Shown here piece after piece: positions 1 to 8,114 of a stretch of 64,000 bases of DNA. The translations under genes were made by a program, and so were the position numbers. This stretch comes from KBS-96 sp963722585. Lineage in GTDB: Bacteria > Acidobacteriota > Terriglobia > Bryobacterales > Bryobacteraceae. The DNA lies in assembly GCA_963722585.1 (NCBI GenBank), contig CAVRNU010000021.1, positions 1-64,000 of the forward strand. Reading direction: 5' to 3'. A model generated the notes under the pieces. That model was not told the origin of the DNA. It saw only the letters and a program-made list of their open reading frames with translations, and searched no databases. Every line of letters begins with the position of its first letter. Position 1 is the first letter of the stretch.

Positions 1-744
1 TATCGGCATGCGCTGACCATCGATCCCACCAAGGATGCCGCACGGAACGACCTGGCGTACGTTCTCATTGAAACGCGGCAGCCCAATCGTGGCATCGAGG
101 AATCCCGTACCGTGCTCTCGCACAATCCGAAGAACACCGCCGCGCTCATGAACATCGGTTACGCAGACATCAAGACGGGCGACTTCGATGGCGCCGAAAA
201 GGCATACCGCGACACGCTTGCACTCGATCCGACCGCCGCCGCCCACTATGATCTCGGCCTCGCGCTTAAGCTCAAAGATCAGATTGAAGCCGCACAAGCT
301 GAGTTCAAGGAGGCAATCCGGCTCGACCCCGCGCTAGCGCAGCCCCATTATTCCCTCGGCATCACTTACTGGCAAACGGGCGATTTCGACAATGCGAAGA
401 AGGAAATGCAGTCTGCCATCGAGATCGCTCCCAATTATGCAGAAGCGCATTACATGCTCGGCATTCTGCTGAAGCAAACCGGCGATCTCGACGCCGCGAC
501 AGCCGAGCTGAAAGAGGCTATTCGCCTGGACTCGAATACACCCGGGCCGTACAACACATTGGGCCAGATTTTGCGCATCAAAGGAGATAAACAGGGGAGT
601 GAGGAAATGTTTGCAACGGGCGCGCGCTTGAAGCGTGAGCAGGAATCGATCCTGGCTAACACGCTCGAACAGGGCATGCGTGGCGGCGAAGTCGTCAAGC
701 CGCTCGTCCAGGCGGCGCAGCCTGCCGGAGGTGGTGCGCACTAA
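1..744 (+). CDS. TPR repeat protein, 5' end outside the window
   Basis: The frame is open from base 1, so the N-terminus and any signal peptide lie outside; 247 residues are visible, ending at TAA 742-744. At least five 34-residue TPR units follow one another, with the usual W/L-G-Y...A...L-P spacing (for example AHYDLGLALKLKDQIEAA and PHYSLGITYWQTGDFDNA). TPR arrays are protein-protein scaffolds, and nothing here shows an enzyme. Its stop lies one base before the proposed start of the ASPIC/UnbV protein, so the two are probably co-translated. The GTG at 112 is an internal codon, not a start. The partner is unknown. Confidence 0.85.
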   Translation, partial: YRHALTIDPTKDAARNDLAYVLIETRQPNRGIEESRTVLSHNPKNTAALMNIGYADIKTGDFDGAEKAYRDTLALDPTAAAHYDLGLALKLKDQIEAAQAEFKEAIRLDPALAQPHYSLGITYWQTGDFDNAKKEMQSAIEIAPNYAEAHYMLGILLKQTGDLDAATAELKEAIRLDSNTPGPYNTLGQILRIKGDKQGSEEMFATGARLKREQESILANTLEQGMRGGEVVKPLVQAAQPAGGGAH

Positions 745-745
745 C

Positions 746-2461
746 GTGTTCTCTCGAAGACAATTCGTGAAATCGTTGTGTGCCACCGTCCCCGTTTTTT
801 CGCTCGATCAGTTGCTTCGAGCGACACCTCTCGGCGTCCAGTTCATCAACATCGCGCGCGAGGCCGGTCTGAACTGCAAGACCATTTTCGGGGGCGAGAA
901 CAAGAACAAATTCCTGCTCGAGACCACCGGCTGCGGTGTGGCGTTTATCGATTACGATAACGACGGCTGGCTGGACATCTTTTTCGTAAACGGGACTCGC
1001 TTCGAAGCCAATTACCCGAAAGGCTCGGAGCCCGTCAGCCGTCTCTATAAAAACAATCGGGACGGCACCTTCAGCGACGTCACGTTGAAAGCCGGCGTCG
1101 CGCGAACAGGCTGGGGACAGGGTGTCTGCGCGGGCGACTACAACAACGACGGGCACGAAGATCTGTTTGTCAGCTACTGGGGCGACTGTGTCCTCTGGCG
1201 GAACAACGGCAACGGAACATTTACCGATGTCGCGGAAAAAGCAGGAGTCACTACGCGCACAACAACGGGCTTAAAGCGCTGGAACACCGGCTGTGCGTTC
1301 CTCGACTACGACCGCGACGGACATCTTGATCTGTTCGTTGCAAATTACATCGATTTCGACCCGAAAACCGCTCCTCTTCCGGAAAGCGGCCCCTGCCTCT
1401 ATGAGGGACTAATCGTTGCCTGCGGCCCACCCGGATTGAAAGGCGGCAAAGACATTCTGTTCCACAACAATGGCGACGGTACCTTCACCGACGTGTCCGA
1501 AAAAGCGGGCATTTGGAAGAAGCAGGGAACATACGGACTCGGCGTTCTGGTCGGCGATTTCGATGATGATGGCTGGCCGGATATTTACGTCGCGGACGAT
1601 TCCGCGCCGTCCGCGCTGTTCAAGAATAACCATGACGGAACGTTCACCGACGTAGCGTTAGAAGCTGGCGTGGCGTTCGGAGCGGACGGAAAAACGCAAG
1701 CCGGCATGGGCGTTTCGGCGGGCGATGCCTTCGGCACGGGCAAGTTGGATATCGTCAAAACAAATTTCGCCGGCGACACATCGAGCCTGTACCGGAATCT
1801 GGGCAATGGCAATTTTGAAGACGTCACCTATCAGGCCGGGCTGGGCCGGAATACCCGTTTTCTCGGCTGGGGCGCATGCTTCATCGATTTCGATAATGAC
1901 GGCTGGCCCGACATCCTGACATGCAATGGCCATGTTTATCCGGAGGTGCGTGAAAAGGAAAACGAGTCCGGCTACCGCGAACGGAAAGTCTTGTATCACA
2001 ACCTGGGCAACGGCAAGTTTCAGGATGTTTCGAACGATGCCGGACCGGGCATTCTTGAAACTGTGCCCGGGCGCGGCTGCGCGATCGGCGATTTCGACAA
2101 CGACGGCGATTTGGACGTAGTCGTAAACTGCGTCAACGACGTGCCCCAGCTGCTTCGCTGTGACAGCACATTGAAGAACAACTGGCTCAAGGTCAAAACG
2201 GTCGGCGTCAAATCGAATCGTTCCGGTATTGGCGCTCGTATCTATTGCAAGCCGGAAGGTGAACACCAGCAGATGGACGAAGTACGCAGCGGCGGAAGCT
2301 ATATCTCACAAAGCGACCTCCGTGTGCACTTCGGCCTCGGAACCGCCAAAACCGCCGATATCGAAGTCCACTGGCCCAGCGGCCAAATCGACAAAATTCG
2401 GGCCGTGAAAGCCAACCAGGTGGTGACCGTAAAGGAAGGTCATCTTGGCAGACGCGCTTGA
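746..2461 (+). CDS. Tat-exported FG-GAP/VCBS repeat protein with C-terminal ASPIC/UnbV domain (CRTAC1 family)
   Basis: About 571 residues from GTG 746. This start is chosen because GGAGG lies at 727-731 and the N-terminus then reads MFSRRQFVKSL, matching the twin-arginine consensus S-R-R-x-F-L-K. At least seven FG-GAP-type calcium-loop repeats follow (for example FIDYDNDGWLDIFFVNG, VGDFDDDGWPDIYVADD, IGDFDNDGDLDVVV), which predict a beta-propeller. The last ~90 residues (from NNWLKVKTVGVKSNRSGIGA through FGLGTAKTADIEVHWPSG) are an ASPIC/UnbV domain. The family is extracytoplasmic and usually of unknown role. It is coupled to the TPR gene upstream. The same frame is open back to 635, but that extension overlaps the TPR gene and is Arg/Ser-rich, so it was rejected. 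Confidence 0.88.
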   Translation: MFSRRQFVKSLCATVPVFSLDQLLRATPLGVQFINIAREAGLNCKTIFGGENKNKFLLETTGCGVAFIDYDNDGWLDIFFVNGTRFEANYPKGSEPVSRLYKNNRDGTFSDVTLKAGVARTGWGQGVCAGDYNNDGHEDLFVSYWGDCVLWRNNGNGTFTDVAEKAGVTTRTTTGLKRWNTGCAFLDYDRDGHLDLFVANYIDFDPKTAPLPESGPCLYEGLIVACGPPGLKGGKDILFHNNGDGTFTDVSEKAGIWKKQGTYGLGVLVGDFDDDGWPDIYVADDSAPSALFKNNHDGTFTDVALEAGVAFGADGKTQAGMGVSAGDAFGTGKLDIVKTNFAGDTSSLYRNLGNGNFEDVTYQAGLGRNTRFLGWGACFIDFDNDGWPDILTCNGHVYPEVREKENESGYRERKVLYHNLGNGKFQDVSNDAGPGILETVPGRGCAIGDFDNDGDLDVVVNCVNDVPQLLRCDSTLKNNWLKVKTVGVKSNRSGIGARIYCKPEGEHQQMDEVRSGGSYISQSDLRVHFGLGTAKTADIEVHWPSGQIDKIRAVKANQVVTVKEGHLGRRA

Positions 2462-2489
2462 ACAGATAATCAGTGGGCGTTAAAACGGA

Positions 2490-2518
2490 AAGGCCGGGGA
2501 CTTTCGCTCCCCGGCCTT
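2490..2518. terminator. Bidirectional stem-loop terminator between convergent genes
   Basis: An 11-bp perfect stem (AAGGCCGGGGA at 2490-2500 with TCCCCGGCCTT at 2508-2518) encloses a 7-base loop. Plus-strand flank CGTTCTACTGTTTTG and minus-strand flank TCCGTTTTAACG are both only moderately T-rich. It sits exactly between the ends of the FG-GAP gene and the TonB-type receptor, so it can serve both. Confidence 0.8.
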
Positions 2519-2546
2519 CGTTCTACTGTTTTGTTCTCAAGTTGAG

Positions 2547-5500
2547 CTACCAGGTGAGTACGCCCGAGAACTGTACCCTGCGCATCGTGGCGCCATTGCC
2601 GTTAAAGGCAATATTGGTAATTTGGCCTACGCTTGCGCTCTGCACGTTATTGTTTGGAAGATCCAGGTTCGTATGATTCAGCGTATTCGTTGTATCCATA
2701 CGCAGCGTGAACTTGAAGCGCTCCGTGAAGCTGAATTGCTTCATGATCGAAGCATCCACATTCACATATTGCGGTCCAAACAACTGGTAGATCGGATAGT
2801 TTCCGAACGTGTTAGGCGCCGGCAGGGTGTACGCGCCGCTCGAGAGCGGCAAGGATCCATTGATTCCGGTTCTGATTAGGCGCATATGGACTTCCTGTTC
2901 CCTTATCCGGAATATTGTTTGGCCCCGTATAGGGTTGGCCGGGATAAGAATTAATCGTCGGGTAGAAAGGACGCCCACTGTAGTAAGTGAAGATGCTGCT
3001 GAGATTCCAGCCACCCAGTACTCCATCGACAAACCGGTTCGAGTTCGAACCGTATTTGCGGCCTTTTCCGAACGGAATGTCGTAGTTGCCGGCAAATGTC
3101 CATTGCTGTCGCGGGAAATCGCCGTTGTCGGTATAACCAAGCGATCGGTCATACAGGAATGTGTATGAGGAGTCTGGCGCACCAGCGGCACATCCACAGC
3201 CATCTCCTTGCCCGAGCTGATAGGTGTAGTTGCCCTGCAGGGTGAAGCCAGCCATGGCCCGAATGGTTACCGTGCCTTGGAACGAATCGTACCGGGCGTT
3301 TGCGGCATTGGCGTAGTTATCGATAGCCGACGTGTTCCCGTAGTTGTAACGGGGACCGTACAAGCCATCAAACGGTCTGAGCGTGTTTTGGTTACCCGTA
3401 AAGCCTGGCACAAAGAAAATAGCATTGGCGTCATATGTAATTCCATTGACCCCGTTTTGCTGGTGCCGGCTGGAGTTCCCTACGTATCCGGCTGTGAAGG
3501 CAATCTTTGAGCTCAATTGGTGCTGAACCGTGAAATTGTAGGAGTAGACGACCGGCATGGTCATCGTCAGGGGCCGTGTCTTGCAGTCGATTCCTGAAGG
3601 ACATGGCAAAGTGCCCTCCGGGCTAACGCTGAAAGTCGGAGGCGCGGGCGGTCCTTGAGCGAGGTTAAACACATCGCAAAAGTTATTGCCGCAGGTCGCC
3701 GCTTGGGATAAAGACTGGTTCGCAAGGACCGGCGGGTTCTGAGTAACATTATGGCCGAAAATCGAGCCAAACGTGCCAAGGCTGTAAGACCATCCATAGC
3801 CCGTCCGGATAACGGTCTTAGGAGTGACTTGGTAGGCGATTCCAAGCCGCGGAGCGAAATTCTTCCAATTCATCGATTGGTAGCCCTGAGCACCGATATA
3901 CCCTTGGCCGAAGACATCGAGCAAGCCGGTGTTAAGGTTATACTCAGCACCGTTAGCCGGAGCGTTTACCGTCTCCGGGAAGACCCATTCCCAGCGGAGG
4001 CCATAAGTGACGGTGAGCTTGGAGTTGGGCCTCCACTCGTCCTGCCCATACCAGAAGATTCGCTTCTGACGCTCCTGCGCGTTCGTGCTCGAACTGACAT
4101 AACGGCTAAAGCTGGTAGTGTCGCCTAGAAGGAGAGATGCGACTCCGAGGCCTGCACTGTAAGAGCCCGATCCGTTCCCTAACGCCGTCATACTGTCATT
4201 GAAGTAGAACTGTCCGGCACGATGGCTGTCGCTCGGAACCCGGAGATTAAGCGCGTAGCGAACGTCGGTTCCGAACTTGAAGCTGTGGTTGCCATGCACC
4301 TTGGTGATATTGTCAACGAACTGATACTGGCGCTCATTCTCGTCAAGTGGGCAGTTGCATTGATTAACATTCAAGCCATAACCGAGATACATGTTATCGC
4401 CGACCGGGTTGTCTATTTCGAAGGCCGGCATGCCCGATGTGTAGTACTTATCTGCGAGGTTAGTGCCGGGAATGCCCGCATCGGCGGCAGGGGTGGTGCC
4501 TACGCCGTTCGGAACGTCCGTAACGTGATAATGCAGGAAGCCGAAGCGGAATTCATTAATTAATGTCGGACCGAAGGTGTACGTCCAGCCGCCGGCGATG
4601 CTTTGGTTGAGAGTGCTGGAACTGCCAGCGTAGTTCGCATTACTAAAGTTCGGCCCGCCGGCTAGCAACCCAAACGCGCCAGGCGCACTCAAATCGAATG
4701 ATGCGTAGCTATAACGTCCGAAGAAAGTATTCTTCTCATTTTGGTAGTAGTCCCAGCGCGTGTCCCACTGGTTCCCGTTGTTCGTCAGCGCGCCGCTGGT
4801 TGTGTAATTGTTGTATGGCGCAACCAAGCCATTTACCACGGTCCCTGCCGTGTTGGGCAAGGGCCAATAGTTCATGAGGTTCTGTGCTTGCGGGCTAAGA
4901 CGGCTCGTTGGAATCACATTGCCGGCGAAAGGAGTGCGTCCGACGCCGTTCGTGGTATTCCCCGTCGCCGGATCGTAAATCTGATACTGAGAGCCAAGGG
5001 CCAGCCAGTCGCTTAAATTGCCAGTTCGATCAGCGGCGGTGGGAACGGTCGTTAGCACCGAGCCGCCTTTGATGTTTCGCGTCAGTTGAGCGTCGCCGAA
5101 GAAGAACAGCTTGTCTTTGATGAGTCGGCCACCGATCGATCCGCCAAACTGATTCTGGTGCGTGGTCGGCGAGTAAGACCCGGCGTGTCCGCCGATGGGC
5201 GTGTTCTCGGTGAACGGGTTGCGGCCGAAGTCCTGGAAGCCTGGTGTATTGACAAAAAGGAATTCGAACGCATCGCCATGGAAATCGTTCGAGCCCGATT
5301 TCGTCGAATATGTCAGCAGACCCGCGCTGAACGTATCAAACTCGGAGTCGTAGTCCTGCCCCGCCTGCTTGACCTCGTTTACGGAGTCGAAAGTAGGATT
5401 AACGACAATGATCCCCAGAATCGGATCTTGGTTCACGGTGCCGTCCAGGTAGTAACCGGTCGCATAGAAGGGCTGCCCGTTCACCTGGATCTGTACGCTG

Positions 5501-6048
5501 CCCTGCGGGTTTTCATCCGCGGCATGGGCCCAACCCTGCTTCACCGTTCCCGGATTCAGCAACTCAAACTGCTGCAAATTGCGGCCGATGCTGGGAAGTG
5601 TCTTAATCTGTTCCGATGTGAACGTCTGCGCCACGTCGGCACGGTCGGTTTGCAGCAGCGGGGCCGCCGCGGTTACTTCGACCTCCTGGCTGGCTTGCCC
5701 GACTTGTAAGGCGGCATCGTAGCGTGCCGCTTGGTCAACGACCACGATAATGTCGTTAGAGACAACCTTCTGAAAGCCCGGCGCCTCGATTGTGACCTTG
5801 TAGGTGCCGGGGATCAGCTGGCCTTTTGTATAGTTGCCAGACTCGTTCGTATTTACTTCGAAGCTTGTCCCTTTGCCAACGTCCTGAATCGTGACTTTGG
5901 CGTTATTGACCGCGGAACCGGTCGGATCGGTGACCGTGCCGTAGATGCTGCCGAATACTTGCTGCGCGTGCGCGAGCCCTCCTAAGGCCAACATCACGGC
6001 AGCCGCAATCAGGACGCAACCCGCCTGTCCCCTTCGTAAGCGAATCAT
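2547..6048 (-). pseudogene. TonB-dependent receptor-like (Oar-type) outer membrane protein, broken by a frameshift near its C-terminus
   Basis: ATG at 6048 is preceded by AAGGAGA, followed by a signal peptide ending LGGLAHA|QQ, a carboxypeptidase-regulatory/Cna-B domain (about residues 30-115, GTVTDPTGSAVNNAKVTIQD), a plug-like region and a long beta-barrel. The main frame stops at 2812 after an unrelated tail. The expected barrel end continues in another minus frame to 2547 (YVNVDASIMKQFSFTERFKF, then LNHTNLDLPNNN, ending GVLTW with the terminal aromatic residue of outer membrane proteins). The frames join near 2850-2870, at NQNRNQ, and one base must be skipped. Restored length is about 1166 residues, usual for the family, which is often assigned to uptake of large substrates. 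Sequence error is as likely as decay. Confidence 0.85.
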
Positions 6049-6104
6049 AATCTTCTCCTTGGAAGTTAAGAATCAGCTAAGGCAAAAAGGGTTTGTTTTC
6101 CCCC

Positions 6105-6121
6105 AGGTGGGAAACCCACCT
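6105..6121 (-). promoter_or_regulatory. Hairpin in the leader of the TonB-type receptor
   Basis: A 7-bp stem with a 3-base loop (GGTGGG-TTT-CCCACC on the minus strand, plus one A-T pair) lies 57-73 bases upstream of the receptor start. It could be a leader element or the upstream gene boundary. No protein or ligand can be assigned. Confidence 0.35.
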
Positions 6122-6222
6122 TCACACTTGGAGCTAGTGTAATTCATTTAGAGCGAAAGGGAACCAGGAATTTTTGAATTTTCCACACGTTAGTGCAGGC
6201 GGCACCCTCGTAAGCGCATCAA

Positions 6223-6228
6223 TATACT
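6223..6228 (+). promoter_or_regulatory. -10 element just before the TPR gene (possible leaderless start)
   Basis: TATACT ends six bases before the ATG at 6235, which would put the transcription start on the ATG itself. No Shine-Dalgarno sequence precedes this ATG and the -35 region is poor. Confidence 0.35.
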
Positions 6229-6234
6229 TTCGAT

Positions 6235-7104
6235 ATGCTTCACCTGATTGCGCTTTGGTTTGCTCTGAGCGGCGCGACGGCGCTGCATCAGCGCGGAGTG
6301 GAACTTTACAAGCAGAAAAAGTATGCCGATGCCATCGCCGCGCTTGAAGAAGCGGTGAAGACCGAGAACGGGGCGACGCCCGAATACAGGGAATCGGTGC
6401 TGATGATCGGCCAAAGCTACTACATGCTGTCGCAGGCGCCGAAGGCCATACCATGGCTCGAAAAGCTTCCCGCGATTAACGAAGCTAACTACATGCTGGG
6501 CTATGCGTATTTGCAAGCCGGGCAAGCCGACCGGTCGGAAGCAGCGTTTGCACGGCTGTTCGGGCTGGCGCCCTCCACGGCTTCCGCACACCTGCTCGCG
6601 GGCCAAATGATGTTGAAGCAGGAATATGAAGCCCAGGCTCTCGCGGAGATCAATAAAGCATTGTCGCTGAACTCCAAACTGCCCGAGGCGTGCTATCTGC
6701 TGGGGGTTGTGGCGATTTACCGGGGACGATTCGATGAGGCCGAAGCCGATCTGAAGCAGGAATTGGCGGTGAACCCGAATTTCGCGATGGCCTGGTACCG
6801 CTTGGGCGACGTGTATGCAAGGCGCGAGCAACTGGACGAGGCGATACCAGACCTGCAGCGAGCGGTGTGGCTCAACCCCGAGTACAGTGGACCCTATATA
6901 TTGCTGGGCAAGTGCTATTTCAAGCAGCGGAACTTCGAGAACGCCGAAGGCATTCTGCGACGCGGACTCACCATCGACCCGAACAATACCTCGGGCAAAT
7001 ATTTGCTGGGCCAGACGCTCGTCGCCGAAGGAAAGACCGACGAAGGAAAAGCGCTGCTAGAGCACCTCAAAACGTCGCCGCCCTTGCTCGAGCAGCCCAA
7101 ATAA
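6235..7104 (+). CDS. Secreted or periplasmic TPR protein
   Basis: A 289-residue protein starting MLHLIALWFALSGATALHQR, a short hydrophobic N-terminus that looks like a signal sequence. The rest is a TPR array of about seven units (for example VELYKQKKYADAIAALEEAV, AMAWYRLGDVYARREQLDEA, GPYILLGKCYFKQRNFENAE). No enzyme motif is visible. It lies 56 bp upstream of a multihaem cytochrome on the same strand, suggesting co-expression and a scaffolding role in the same compartment. No ribosome-binding site is visible; a TATACT hexamer sits just upstream. Confidence 0.85.
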   Translation: MLHLIALWFALSGATALHQRGVELYKQKKYADAIAALEEAVKTENGATPEYRESVLMIGQSYYMLSQAPKAIPWLEKLPAINEANYMLGYAYLQAGQADRSEAAFARLFGLAPSTASAHLLAGQMMLKQEYEAQALAEINKALSLNSKLPEACYLLGVVAIYRGRFDEAEADLKQELAVNPNFAMAWYRLGDVYARREQLDEAIPDLQRAVWLNPEYSGPYILLGKCYFKQRNFENAEGILRRGLTIDPNNTSGKYLLGQTLVAEGKTDEGKALLEHLKTSPPLLEQPK

Positions 7105-7160
7105 ACTGACCCGCTTAAGCATCCATCTCGGATTTGGCCTGTAGTAGCATTTGAGCATTC

Positions 7161-8114
7161 ATGGGGTTTTTCAGGGGCGCGCTCTGCGGGCTCATTCTGG
7201 GACTCTCGGCCAGTCTGGCCGGCGCCCCAACTTGCGTGACGTGCCATCCGCGCGAAACAGAGGCTCATTCTCATACCCATATGGCGCATGCGATGGTCCC
7301 GGCGCTTGCGAGCGCGTTTGCAGAGAACATCCCCGATCACCCGCTGCACGAATCGGATCGAGGATATCTATTCACCTACACGCGTTCCGGCAACGGTCTG
7401 CTGGTCACCGCGTTTCGCGGTTTGGATGCAAGCGAAGGATTGATTGAATGGGTGCTGGGAGCGGGCGCTCAGGGGCAGACTCCTATCGTGCATAGCGGCG
7501 ACACCGTGCGGGAATCGCGTGTCAGCTATTTCCCCCAGCTCCATCAATACGGCGTCACGGTTGGACAAAACGCAGGTGCTTCGCCGAATGCGGAAGCGGC
7601 GCTTGGGTTGAAGCAGAAGCCGCACGATCTTCAATCGTGCCTTGCGTGCCACGCCACGCGGATCGGTGAAAATTTCGAGCCGCTTGTGCCCGGTATCCAG
7701 TGCGAGCGTTGCCATGCGGGAGCGGAGCAACACGCGCAGGGGCATGGAACGCCGTTCAATCCGGGCAAGCTCTCCGCCGCCGCTCAAGTACAATTCTGCG
7801 GCGCATGCCACCGTGTCAAGCCGCCGGTGGGCGACAACGAACCGGAGAACATCCGTTTCCAGCCATTACGCCTGATGAAGAGCCATTGTTTTTCGAGCGG
7901 CCGGCTCGCCTGCACCACCTGCCACGCGGCTCATGAGGATGCGCGCCGGAACGACAACGGCTATTACAACGCGAAATGCAAATCGTGCCACGATCCCTCA
8001 ACCATTCACGCCGATGCACGAAAGGGCGGCGACTGCATCAGCTGTCACATGCCGAAAGTGCAACTGCATCCCGCGCTGACGTTTACGGACCACTACATTC
8101 GGGCCGCGCGTTAA
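7161..8114 (+). CDS. Seven-haem c-type cytochrome, secreted
   Basis: A 317-residue protein with an N-terminal signal peptide (MGFFRGALCGLILGLSASLAGA). Seven CXXCH haem sites lie at about residues 25, 160, 181, 213, 251, 273 and 292 (CVTCH, CLACH, CERCH, CGACH, CTTCH, CKSCH, CISCH), and many other His residues are available as distal ligands. The spacing matches the cytochrome part of the neighbouring opposite-strand gene, so the two are paralogues. It resembles the cytochrome c554/NrfA-like multihaem superfamily, but no catalytic assignment can be made. Expected location is the periplasm or cell surface, in electron transfer. Its TAA ends at 8114, directly against the stop of the opposite gene. 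Confidence 0.9.
   Translation: MGFFRGALCGLILGLSASLAGAPTCVTCHPRETEAHSHTHMAHAMVPALASAFAENIPDHPLHESDRGYLFTYTRSGNGLLVTAFRGLDASEGLIEWVLGAGAQGQTPIVHSGDTVRESRVSYFPQLHQYGVTVGQNAGASPNAEAALGLKQKPHDLQSCLACHATRIGENFEPLVPGIQCERCHAGAEQHAQGHGTPFNPGKLSAAAQVQFCGACHRVKPPVGDNEPENIRFQPLRLMKSHCFSSGRLACTTCHAAHEDARRNDNGYYNAKCKSCHDPSTIHADARKGGDCISCHMPKVQLHPALTFTDHYIRAAR

Noticed and set aside
635..745. Upstream extension of the ASPIC/UnbV frame
   Set aside because: It overlaps the TPR gene, is an Arg/Ser-rich shadow, and would bury the Tat signal SRRQFVK far from the N-terminus.
5086..5709. 207-residue plus-strand frame
   Set aside because: It is antisense to the Oar-type receptor plug region, which has clear family sequence.
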